In this document: positions 45,926 through 57,292 of the stretch, one piece after another
Layout: each line of letters opens with the position of its first letter
Numbering within the stretch: the stretch's first letter is position 1
Source of the DNA: Agrostemma githago
Taxonomy: Eukaryota; Streptophyta; Magnoliopsida; Caryophyllales; Caryophyllaceae
Direction: 5' to 3'
DNA length: 64,000 bases
NCBI GenBank assembly: GCA_958450325.1
Contig: OY288246.1
Span: forward strand, 35,830,544 to 35,894,543
Notes under the pieces: generated by a model
The model's input: only the letters and a program-made list of their open reading frames with translations
Databases searched by the model: none
Told to the model about the DNA's origin: nothing
Made by a program: the position numbers and the translations under genes

Positions 45926-48579
45926 GGCCTAGACCTAATAGTATAACAAATGTCTTTTTTTTACATCGAGTCAGGAGGTGCGAGGGGATCTGTCCTCCAC
46001 CTCCCCGAAAATAATATGTTGGGCGCATAGCCAGCGTATTACTATCAATAAAAAGTAAATCACTTTTCTTCTTTACAATGCGCCTCGACAATCGCTTGAT
46101 TTTAAAATAACGCACCTTCTTGCTTACGACTTGATGCTATGCCATTTATCGATAACAACCAAACATACCTTGAAACAACGAGAGTTACAAGAACTGAGAT
46201 CCCGTGTTCTTTTTTTACCTATTCCATGTCTGGTATAGATAGCTACAAACTATCCCTTAGAACAAGCATTCCCGAATCATATGACAAATCGAGATAGTCT
46301 TTTAGCTTGTGATCAAAGATGGAAGGCAAACCCATTTCCCCACAATAAATACCCCTCAAGTAACGACCGACCAATTCCTACCATAGGTGCTAGTCTGACA
46401 AAAAGAAAAAAGAAGTCTGAAATGGCCAAAATAAAGGAGCCAAAGAAAAAATGAAACCAAGGCCAAACTAAACCGGCCTAATTCAATGATCAAGACCAAA
46501 CTCAACGGTCGAAATGAAACCCCCAATCATTGAACTTGACTTCAAATGCAAAGTCCGAACAAAAAGCAAAAAAAAAAGAAAAAAAGAAAAAGAAAAAATG
46601 AACAGACCAGTTAACTAGCACCCAAATACTAGCCTCCCTACATTACAACCCTTAAGACCTTCCCGAGACATTTGTTAGGAAACAGTCCGGAATTTTGAGA
46701 ATTCAAGCTCAATAGGATAATACCAACGGTTAGGCCAGACATGAAAATCAGATCCCACGTAATTTACGTCCCGCCCAATCGAAGCCCGAGTCATTTTTAC
46801 TCAGCTTCCCCTTTCCTACCACATCACGAAACCGTAACCCCATAGCCTTAACTCCACAAAATCAACTCTAGATTTTGATTTATCGAAACCACTTACTATC
46901 TAGTTCCACATTCCAAAACCATCCCAAGCCAGTCACCCTGACCCAAACACGGTATCTCGGTAATTGTCACTTCCAAGGGGTCACACCCAATCACTCCACC
47001 TTAGTTCTTTAACTAGGGTGAACACACTCTCAACATCTCACATTGATAATTGGCATAACGAGTCTAAAGCAAAATCACTTACACCTATTATGAACTATGA
47101 ACATGGTTTGATTCCGTCTAAACGCGGATACGTAGGCAACCCTTCCAAGGGTACAACCAACAAAAATAGCAAAAAATCGCTAACTCAATTTACATGCAAA
47201 TTGGAACCCCCTATGTTCTGATTAACGAGTGATTTCAATGATGAAGCACAAACAACGAGCCGAGGACGGGGTGAAAACCCAAAAGGGCGCCCCGGGCAAA
47301 ATGAAGAAACGAGTTGCGAGCCATCGTAAAAAAATGGGGGGGGAAGAAAATAAAAGAAAACAAAAAAAAAGCAAAAGAGGGTGAGCCGAGGACGGAGTGG
47401 AAACACGAAAGGGCACTTCGGGCAAAAGGAAGAATCGAGTTGCCAGCCACCACAAAAAAAAATATTGTGCTTCTCATTAATGAAAAATCAATTAAATCAA
47501 GCCTTTGTCGAGGCCCTTTACGTCGAGCTTCTAACATCCGGCCACCCCGGAAAATGACAACATGTCAAGCAACCCCACAAAAACTAGTACTAATAAGCCA
47601 CATAATATCAATTGATAGAACATAGTACTAAGTGGCTGGGCTCTACCGGTCCGACTTTCCCCTTTTCTCGCCATTCGGGTGTGCTTGATCAGGTCTCTCA
47701 CCATCGGCCCCTCCAAACACAAGCTTCCACCGCCCTAGCTAAAGGCGAGCCCAGCCAATCCCACTTCCCCTCCTCACTCACATTCTCAATATGGGTCTTA
47801 TCGGTCTTGGCTCGTTTAGATGAAATGACAAATACTAGGATCGGTAAAGCTGTCTCCGGTCGGGCGCTTAGTGACATTAGCCCACATAGCTTCCTTATTC
47901 TGTAACACGGTCATCTCCACAATCTTTAACCTTTTTTCTCACATCCGACAACCCCGGACGTCAGGAACGACCTCCTGAACTCGCTAAACCCCTTTCCAAA
48001 AGCCGAAATGCCCGCGAAAGAATGACGGGTCCACGCGGACAATACATTACGTCTATTCGGTCCACCAGACTTAAACGTTTTGTTTATTTTATTTTTAGGG
48101 GGATAAGCTACCCTACCTAGGCATGTCGTAGCCCCGAATGACATTGTAAATTCGCGTCTGTAGCCCAGCACGGCATTGTCACTAAGATATAAAAAGTGGT
48201 CTAACTTTTTTTCAAAAGTGGCCTAACTTAACACCGGACACGCACTCGGTCGATACACCTTAGCAGCAAAGCACTCTTTATGTTTCTGCATGTCTTGAGT
48301 CAAACATTTTAACCGACGTACCACTTGATCCAACTCCCGGCTCAAACTAACACATTTCAAAAGTTTGAACGTTTTCGTACTCTCACGCAACCCTAACACG
48401 TTTAAAACATCCTAAAATAAGATTAAATCGCAAATAAAATGAACGCGAAGTGATTACTTGTCAACTAGGTAAACAATTCACCAAACGAAAACACAAGGCT
48501 AATCCAACTAATTCAAATACTAAAAATCTCAAGAAAATATACAAAACATACAAACTAATACACAAATCGGGTTTACAAA
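45926..48579 (+). other. Non-coding middle of element G, pol absent
   Basis: No reverse transcriptase, RNase H or integrase motif is visible on either strand. The region holds A-rich stretches, the hairpin block shared with D at 47103-47158 and a 126-bp direct duplication (copies starting at 47257 and 47383, with GAGCCGAGGACGG at each start). Confidence 0.7.
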
Positions 48580-49680
48580 CTAAGGAGAACTCCTAGGAGC
48601 TGCGCCTATAGGTATCATAAACGCACTGATGTTGTCGTCCAAACCTAAGTCCTCTAAAGCAAAGGCAGGAGACTCGCTACCGACCATTCCCGACAACATG
48701 TCCAGGATAACCGTCTCGGGAACTTCTCCAACCTCCCCAGTAGCACCCGTAGCACGACCTATAGCCTTAACCTCAGCCTCTCTCTCCCTCTCAACCCGAT
48801 GACTAGCCTCACCTTTTGCGGAGGTCTCGCCCTGAGACCGACCCAGCCGCTCCTTAAGTTGGGCAATCTCGTCGGCCCGAGATTGCAGGAGTCGTCGCAC
48901 CTCAACCACTTCCGCATCAAGCTCGGTCACCCGAGTCTCCAACTGTCCCACCATATCGGGAATGTCCTGCAAACATAACCTGCACTTAAGGAAAACACAT
49001 AAATAATCTAAGAGCCAACCCTAGGTAAACGCACTTACCGTTTGAGGTCCCGAAGTGTCACGGGCGACCCTCGAGGCATAGACCCTGAAGCAGTTGGCAG
49101 CCTGCCACAACCGCTGATGGCAAGCCGACGAAACCTGAAAGGTGAAACCACGCAAGTTAGCCAAACAAAACCTAACCCTTAGAATACAAAACAAAAACCG
49201 AAACTTACTCGGTATACCCGGTCATGCCACCCCATCCCAGCCTCCATCTCCTCAGCGGAACACGGAGAAAGAGGGTATGTAAAGGTTACCCCAGCCACAT
49301 CGACCCTGAGCAGTGTCAAAGGGAAGTCTGGGGGCTGAACATCATCAGCCGAGTCGGCCAGCTAAAAGAAAAGCGAACCGTTCAAAATGAAAGCAAACAC
49401 TGGACCATAGGAGAAAACAAACGATAGAAGCAAAACCAACACTTCAATAATCCTAAACCTTGGGGGCTACTAAATAAATCAAACTGTAAGAAAGAAACTT
49501 ACGTTTGCAAGGCGCAGCTAGTTCACCAGCACATTCTCCGACGAGTAATTACTCATCGTGCTCTTAACCTGAGTCAACCTCCATTCAATCCCCGCCGGAA
49601 ACCTAACCGGACGAACACGCACCGTCTTAGATACCAATTGAGGGAATTACGAGTAAATTCAAACCCTTAAAGCAAGCCTT
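48580..49680 (-). pseudogene. Antisense spliced gene remnant of element G, four exons
   Basis: On the minus strand exons can be read at about 49680-49503, 49361-49209, 49134-49039 and 48966-48580. They are joined by introns of 141, 74 and 72 bp with GT...AG ends (GTAAGT donors), all in phase 0. The last exon encodes a coiled coil (MVGQLETRVTELDAEVVEVRRLL) and ends at TAG 48580-48582. Exon 3 has HQRLWQAANCFRVYASRVARD. Exon 1 carries a TAG at 49518-49520 and its start is not clear, so the gene is dead and probably truncated. It lies where element D has its antisense gene, but I see no clear sequence similarity to that protein. Function unknown. Confidence 0.65.
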
Positions 49681-50053
49681 AAAACCTCCTCTGGTCGAAA
49701 TCGACCCCCAGCAATAAACGAACACGAGAACCACGATTAATAAGAATGCTCGCGCTTGACCGCGTGATAAAACGAACAAAACAAATCTACAATCTCAAAG
49801 CACTCGAAGCAATCTGTTAGTCTAAAACAAGCCCCAAAGAACTCGAAGCAATCTGTTATCGTAGCAAGTCCCTTAACACTCAATTAACATCCCAGGGGAT
49901 TATTATTTTAGCACATTCCCTGAATAATTCACTAAGCAAATGCAAGCCCAAGAACGAATGGAAACACCATTATGCACTCGTTAAGAGCTTACAAATCAAC
50001 ACTAGTAATTTAAAGGCAAAACAATCACTAAATCCAAGCAACCACTCATCAAC

Positions 50054-50326
50054 AGACCAGGGATAGTCAAAAACTATCCCGAAGAAAAAAAAAGACCAGG
50101 GATAGTCAGAAACTTTCCCGAAGAAAACAATAGACAAGGGCTAGTCATAAACTTTCCCGAAGAAAGCAATAGACCAGGGTTAGTCAGAATCTTTCCCGAA
50201 GAAAGCAATAGACCAGGGTTAGTCAGAATCTTTCCCGAAGAAAGCAATAGACCAGGGTTAGTCAGAAACTTTACCAAAGAAAGCAATAGACCAGGGATAG
50301 TCAGAAACTATCCCAAAGAAAGCAAA
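50054..50326. repeat. 39-bp tandem array, seven copies
   Basis: Seven near-identical 39-bp units containing AGACCAGGGTTAGTCAGAA. The length is a multiple of three, so an open frame runs through it by chance. Confidence 0.92.
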
Positions 50327-50368
50327 AATCCAGGAACGGATGGGATCCTATTCCGAAGGAAACAAAAC

Positions 50369-51135
50369 TAAATCTAACGCAGCCATCCGGGACGGATAAA
50401 TCTAACGCAGCCACCCGATAGGAATAAATCTAACGCAGCCACCCGAGAGGGATCAATCTAACGTAGCCACCCGAGAGGGATAAATCTAATGCCGCCACCC
50501 GGTAGGAATAAATCTAACACAGCCTCCCGAGAGGGATAAATCTAACGCTGCCACCCGAAAGGGATAAATCTAACGCAGCCACCCGAGGGAGATAAATCTA
50601 ACGCAGCCACCCGAGAGGAATAATTCTAACGCAGCCACCCGAGAGAGATAAATCTAATGCAGCCACCCGATAGGGATAAATCTAACGCAGCCACCCGAGA
50701 GAGATAAATCTAATGCAGCCACCCGAGAGGGATAAATCTAACGCAGCCATCGGAAAGGGATAAATCTAACGCAGCCACCCGAGAGGGATAATCTAACGCA
50801 GCCACCCGGGAGGGATAAATCTAACGCAACCACCCGAGAGGGATAAATCTAATGCAGCCACCCCGGAGGGATAAATCTAACGCAGCCACCCTGGACGGAT
50901 AAATCTAACGCAGCCACCCGAGAGGGATAAATCTAACGCAGCCACCCGAGAGGGATAAATCTAACGGAGCCACCCGAGAGGGATAAATCTAACGCAGCCA
51001 CCCGAGAGGGATAAATCTAACGTAGCCACCCGAGAGGGATAAATCTAACGCAGCCACCCGAGAGGGATAAATCTAATGCAGCCACCCGAGAGGGATAAAT
51101 CTAAGACAGCCACCTGGGAGGGATAAATCTAACAT
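50369..51135. repeat. 28-bp tandem array, about 27 copies
   Basis: Units of 28 bp contain ATCTAACGCAGCCACCCGAG; single-base variants and an occasional one-base indel are seen. Amplified tandem repeats near the 3' end are a known trait of Retand elements. Confidence 0.92.
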
Positions 51136-51279
51136 AATTCAACCACCCGCAAGAGATTAAATCAAAACCAAGACACCAATAAATACTTAAGCAAAAGGTC
51201 CGAAACTACTAAAACAGCAAACCTGAGACGAGACGGCAAGCACAGGCCCGGGCTCTGACAGGCAACCACAGGCGAAGGC

Positions 51280-51442
51280 GTCAGGTATGATTTCTATGCC
51301 TTGGTTGGCGAGCCTCAGCACGTAGTCCGACGGACTTAAAACGACCTGACCGAACAGCCACCGGGTTGTAATCCTCGATTGACCTGGGTGGCTGTACTTT
51401 GACTTTCGCCTTGTCCAAGCCTCAGTCAAAGTGGGGGGCTTC
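51280..51442 (+). other. Pre-LTR block and polypurine tract of element G
   Basis: It matches the blocks preceding the 3' LTRs of A and D. The purine run AAAGTGGGGGGCTTC ends at the LTR start (51443). Confidence 0.8.
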
Positions 51443-53565
51443 TGTAGACACCCAAATTTGGACCTGGTGACTACGGAAGTGCCCAGCACACCCCCGATGA
51501 CAATAGGACTGCAACGCGACGCGGGTTCGCGATGTTTTAGGTAGTTTTTCTATAGAACGGATCAAATAAATTACTCGGAAAAATTAAACTAACATGACGG
51601 CAGCCTTAGTCGTGTCGTTACGGTCGCATAGACACTAATTAAAGTCAATTCTGACACCGGGACCCCGAGTCGGTCCCAAAACTCAAACCGAAGCAGGACC
51701 GCGCCAAGTGAACATCGGGATGCACACCCGAGGCCCACCAAGCTCACGGCGCTAGGGTTACACAGGGAAACCTTAGGCCCGAAGATATGAATTATACTCC
51801 TCCTTCTCGGTTTTGGAGAGTATCAAAATTGTATCTTCAAAATTCCAACCGCCTCACCTCACGCGTCTTAGACACCCCGCGCCTAAGCCAAGGCGCCTGA
51901 GTCTTGGTTCGCCTCAACTCAGGTGTTCATATGGGTGACGAGGGCCGAAAACACCTATAAATACCCCCCTTCACCCCATTGATTCGACACATCTCAACTC
52001 TCTTCTCCCCCTCTACAATCTCGCTAAGGGCTCGCACTCCGACACTTGAGGCAAACGATCCACTCGATCGTTGTTCCAATAAAAGCTACATCGATACCGA
52101 GGTGCCTGTGTTCGACTAGGTCAAGTCTAGTAGCGAAGCTCTGTCGGATTAGCCCCAGGATCAGTCCATAGTAACAAAGCTCTGCCGGAGTAGTCGCAGG
52201 AAGGGTCAACGGTAACGGAGCTCTACCGAAATCACTAGGAGGATCCGCCTTTGAAGTCAAATCGTCACTAGGTTGTCATCTAAACAAAACTTTCCATATT
52301 CTTACGTTCCTTTATTATACACTACGACAACACTAGATGTGGACACTAGGTCCACAACATCTACTAAAATACGTAACGTCCCAACTTCAACCACAAATAC
52401 TAAAATACAATAAATAGACCCGAGAAATTCCGAGATCCGTTCTCAACTACCTATGCATCGCGTCCCGTTTAGTGTATACTCCGAGGGTGCAACTCCTCAC
52501 AATGTGATTTACTTACATTCGCATTTACAGTTTTTCGTATGATTTATTGCTTTTTTGACCTTATAATCGCATGCTAATCACTTAAACACGGAATTCAAAA
52601 CTTAAAACAACTAAAACTGAACAAAGTGATGGTCGGGTTCCGTATTAGTCCAGGTGTTCGCCTTACTAGGTTCGACGAATCTCTATTAATACGGAGCTGA
52701 CGCATCTTAAGCAGAATACCAGGTAAGGCATATCACGAGAACGACTAATATCCGTATTATCGAGTTAAAACTGACTTGCTAATACGTATAATACTAGTAC
52801 TCTCTACTCTCCTACGTCCATATTTTCATGGTCTTCTTGTCACGTGAAATTGCATGCAAAGAATGTAAACACAACTACTTTGACGACAAAACTTACTTGT
52901 CCTTAAATAACCAACGTAGCAAAAGGTATAGGGTGAAAACAACGGATGTTACAGTATTTCCGCCACAACAAAATAGCTAGGTTATCAGCCCACCGATTGA
53001 TTAGTAGAGGCCGCTATAGTGCGGGTGGGATTGTGTGTTGACATCTATCGGATGTTGGCTTCCCAATACGTACCCTCACCCCTTACTCAGAATCGACGGT
53101 TTCCGGATGTCCGAAACCATTGGCAATGAGAGTCATTCCATGCATGGAGTGCTTAAGGGTACAAGTCTTTATCTTTAGGTCCCGTGCCCCCCAACTTTGA
53201 GCCGTCTAGGGATCAAAGTTGAGTCGACCAGTTTCTGAGTCCCCATAATTGACTCGGTGGTGACTCCACAAAGCGGCAACGAATCCAGTTCACTTAAAAG
53301 GTCGACTTACCAAATGAATCTGCCTTTAAACATTTACAACCACGACTTAATCGATTCTAAACGGAAACACGGGTGCTCGCACCCTTCTAGTACAAGTCCG
53401 GATCGTCATCTGAATCGAGGTCCGAAACATCGCCCCGTACGCGAGATCGGACCAGCCCCCGACAGGGAGGGGGTTGCGTGGTTTGCCGCCGCCACACGTT
53501 GAAAAATCGGGCTGGTCCCGCGCGGGCGCGCGCGGGGCGCCAGACGGTGCGGACGGACGTCTACA
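51443..53565 (+). mobile_element. 3' LTR of element G
   Basis: The 2123-bp LTR begins TGTAGACACC and ends GACGTCTACA. TATAAATA is at 51956-51963 and the shared late block at about 53015-53140. It lacks the hAT insertion and differs from the 5' copy at many sites. Confidence 0.88.
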
Positions 53566-55754
53566 GTTGTCCGTACTCTCATAGCAAAAGCTCTTCGAGC
53601 AATCTCCCGTCACGTCGATTTCTAAACCTCGGCAAAACATTGCCTAACACGTAGCGTTAATACGATATAAATTATCTTTAGGAGACGTATAAGGATACTG
53701 GACACTTAGACTCTCATAGAATCATTGGTTTAGACAACCAGAATGATCGTTGAATGACTGACCCGAAGGTATAACAGTTCCTTAAGCTAATTTAGGAACG
53801 ATTTACTAAACGATCATCACAATTATATTAAGTGTATTTTACTTGACTGAATATCTTGAGTATATTTGATGTTAGAGATTTGGAACGCTTTATTTGATGT
53901 ATATTATTTGAATCGTTCATTAGTTGAGATTTGATTAAATATTCAATTATTTCTAAGTACATTATTTAAGATGTGTTTCTTTATCTTTACTTGGTCTATG
54001 TTAACATAAAAAGTCAAAGTTTACTAGTCAATCCTTAGTTTTGACTTAGTCACTAATTAATACTTATGTGGTTATTAATATGTTTAAGTGATGTTTAACT
54101 AATTTAAGCATGTTTAACTTAGTACTTTTAGGTTATTCGTATTTTAGTACTTTATACTTTTTAGTCATAAGTATTTAGTACATTTATACTTCAAGTGGAC
54201 GTATTTAGTATGTTTATACGGTTTCGTATTTGTATAACTATACTTATCTTTTAAAACATTTTATACTTAGTAAAATATTCCAAAAATAAAATAAATTTAT
54301 AATAATTATAAAAATCATTTTTAACCTTATTATGTATTATATTTCTCAAAACTTAGAGTTACACAAAAATAAATTTAAGTAATAACAAAATCGGTAACAT
54401 TATTAAGGATACATAATAAGTCATTTTTCAAATATCATTTTTAAATCACGATTTTCATTTTAAATCTACTTTTATGAGTTAGGTTTACATATAAATCATT
54501 TTTTTTATAAATAAGAAGTTTTATTATTTTTAAGAAATTAAAAACGAAAATGATACGAGTTTCAATACTTTCTTTTAAACCTTTTAAAATACTTAAAACA
54601 TCATGAAAGTTAACCAAATATTTATTTTAGATACCTATATTTGTATAAAACTCAATCCCAGAAATTTAGATTAAAATACTTTATAAATGTTCTTAAATAA
54701 TCATCTTTCTAGATCTAACCCATTTTAGTACAAATTTTATAAATGAAAACATATATGATGGATTTACATGAAATTCAGTGTTCATATACTAGACATAATC
54801 AGGAACATAATATATTTGTTTCAAGTCCAAAACAAATGTTTAACATCAAGAAACATCTTATTTACCCAGACAGTATATAAATTCATACAGTACCTGTTTA
54901 CGAAATAAATCATTATTAAATATATATAATCATAAGAAGTTACTTTTCATATTTTTCTTATATTCCCAACACTCATATCTACAACTTTCATGAAGGAACC
55001 TAAGGCTATTTCGAAACATATTTTACAAAGACAAATCGTAAACATACATCATACATCACAAAATCCATTTTACAGCATGTATTGTTAAGTGATAAATAAA
55101 CAAATAGTTAAATTTAAACTTGGTGATCTAATGATTTAGTCCTAAACATGATGTTATATGTTATTTAGAGTCTAAACACTATACTACGAGATTTGGGGGC
55201 GAAGAAAATTTAGGTTACATTAAGGAAAAATAATCGATTCTACAACATATAAAAAAACGAAGATCGATGCTCCTTTTCTCTTGCTCCTCTTCATAAATTA
55301 GTTAGAAGGACACAAAAACAAACTAAGTTAGTTGTTATACTATTAAATAAATTTGAAAATAAGTAGTATAAGATAAGAGAAAGAAGGCATTAGAGCTCTT
55401 TAAAATGGTGGTGTAAAGGCTTAAGAACTTAGGATTATTTTAATGGTTTTTCTTTGGTTTTTAGTAAGAATTTTAAGGAGGATGTTAGGTGGATGAACAT
55501 ATGAGTTTAAGGATTATATGAGGGTATTATAAGGGCACTGGGTCGTGCCTTTGGAGAGGGATAAAACAGATCATAGTTGTCAGAAATCTGATTCTCTGGA
55601 CAAAGAAATGACAATCGCTTCAAATGGCTAGTCATACTTTTGAAGGTACATTACCCCATTTGGTGTTTTTTATTAGAAAATCATTTTTTGACCCATGCAC
55701 TTCTCAAGGTGACGGTATGGAGTGCGTAAGGATGATATTTTCAAGTTACTTTGG
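53566..55754. other. AT-rich unassigned sequence
   Basis: About 2.2 kb, strongly AT-rich, with short direct repeats such as TATTTAGTA (54140-54250). I see no gene, RNA or complete element. It may be an old degraded LTR. Confidence 0.4.
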
Positions 55755-57277
55755 TTCCATTTAAAGGCTTATATCATTGTTGAGTGGGTTTTCTGGATTA
55801 GATGTTGGAGGCTCTGAATTTCCCTAAGAAATTTAGAGGGTGGATAATGGAATGTGTCACTTCGATCTATAAGCTTCACACTGAACCTAAATGAAGAATC
55901 ATTTGTCTTCTTCAGAGGGAAACGAGAGCTTCGCCAAGAGGACCCTATTTTTCCGCTGCTATTCAAGATTTGTATAGAATACCTTTCCCGTACGCTGCAG
56001 TTTACTACTGAAAACTCCAAGTTTAAATTCCGTCCCAAGTGTTCTTCAATGAAACTTTGTCATATTATGTTTGCGGATGATTTGTTGCTCTTTTGTAAAG
56101 GGTAAGTGGCTTCTCTTAGCATTCTTATGCGAGCCTTTTCTACTTTATCAAAAACGTCTGGGCTCATTATGAGTATTGGGAAGTCTAACTTGTACTTCGC
56201 TGGGATGGCGGTGGAGCTCTGAAGGCTGAAGCATTGCGCATAACCGGGTGTGCTAGTGGAGATTTGTTGTTCGGGTATTTGCGTATCCCTATACAAACGA
56301 CGAAACTGACTAAATTGGATTGTGCTAAACTAGTTGAATGGATCTCGCTCCATATTTTGAGTTTAGGGGCAAGGAAGCTGTCATATGCAGAACGTTTGAC
56401 TCTAGGTCAGACAGTTTTGTCACAAGTACATACGTATAGGGCAATGACTTTTCTCATCCCGAAGTGTGTGCTTGCTATGATGACGCGTTGTGTAGGAACT
56501 ACATATGGGAGGGGAAGGAAGTGTACCAATAGGTTCCCCTCTTAGCCTGGGACAAGGTGTATTTCTCTAAAAACGAGGGTGGACTTGGGTTGTGTCAGTT
56601 AGTTAGGTGGAACGAGGTTGCAGTAATCAAATTGGTGTCGTAGATTTTCGAACAGAAAAATTGGCTTTGGGTCATGTGGGTGCATCATTTCCATTTAAGA
56701 GGACAAGGTTGGTTCAATTATAAGCCCGGGGTGGCTACTTCGTGGGGGTGGAAGCAAATTTGTGCCTTGAAAGAGGTCTGTAAGCATCACTTTTCTGATG
56801 GGCATTGGCAGAAGGGAGGGTCCTGCTAGTCCATTGCAGCTGGATATGATCTACTGAGGAACAAGGAGCAGACTGTGGCGTGATCGTATTTGGTGTGGGA
56901 TAGATGGGTTTTATCTAAGCATTAATTTGTTGTTTGGCTGGGGTGTAGGGATGCCCTGAATATGAGGTCGAGGTTGCATAGGCATGGGATTTGTGATACG
57001 GTGTTATGCTGTTTGTGCGAGGTGGAGCCGAACAATGTTATGCACTTTTTCTTCCTTTGTCCGTACAGTACCAAGTTGTTGCTGCTGGTTTCTACCTTGC
57101 TTGGCCAGCAGTTGGCCTTTGTGCTACAGGATATTGAGTTGCAAGGATCTAGTCTACAGCGGAGCATAGGGAGAGCGGATGTGATAGCGACTGTGTACCA
57201 CCTTTGGGTGCAACGGAATAAGGCACGTTTTGAAGGAGTAATGGCTAGCCGAACGCGAGTGTTTCACTGTATATATT
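55755..57277 (+). pseudogene. Decayed L1-type LINE (reverse transcriptase to zinc region)
   Basis: Fragments in shifting frames match plant L1 reverse transcriptases in the right order. A KAY...VEW segment lies near 55763-55790. RGKRELRQEDPIFPLLF and EYLSRTL, then FADDLLLFCKG with the catalytic FADD, come next (about 55910-56105). The thumb region is LRIPIQTTKLTKLDCAKLVEWI and SYAERLTLGQTVLSQVHTY (about 56270-56450), followed by LAWDKVYFSKNEGGLGL (about 56545-56600). The C-terminal zinc region is CCLCEVEPNNVMHFFFLC with a following YHLWVQRNKARFEG (about 57000-57240). Several frameshifts and stops make it inactive. Its 3' end is lost where LTR H is inserted. Confidence 0.85.
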
Positions 57278-57292
57278 TGTGGACATGACATA

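Larger units (their letters stand above)
40204..53565 (+). mobile_element. Pol-less Retand-like element G (13.4 kb)
   Basis: LTRs at 40204-42966 and 51443-53565 bracket a primer-binding site, a decayed gag, no pol, the hairpin block, an antisense spliced gene remnant, two tandem arrays and a polypurine tract. Flanks GTTAT (40199-40203) and GTTGT (53566-53570) are a target duplication with one mismatch. The LTRs differ at many sites, so it is older than D and E. Gag and primer site are related to D. It depends on enzymes supplied by another element, or is extinct. Confidence 0.88.

Noticed and set aside
47185..47537. Overlapping minus-strand frames in the middle of G
   Set aside because: They arise from A-rich duplicated sequence read in reverse; composition is low-complexity Phe/Leu.
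50074..50286. Open frame through the 39-bp array as a repeat protein
   Set aside because: The unit is a multiple of three, so an open frame is expected by chance; no start or context supports a gene.
50369..51135. 28-bp array as a CRISPR
   Set aside because: Units are contiguous without unique spacers and the DNA is a plant retrotransposon.
53566..55754. tRNA, rRNA or other RNA genes in the unassigned regions
   Set aside because: I saw no cloverleaf, A/B box pair or rRNA-like stretch that I could support.
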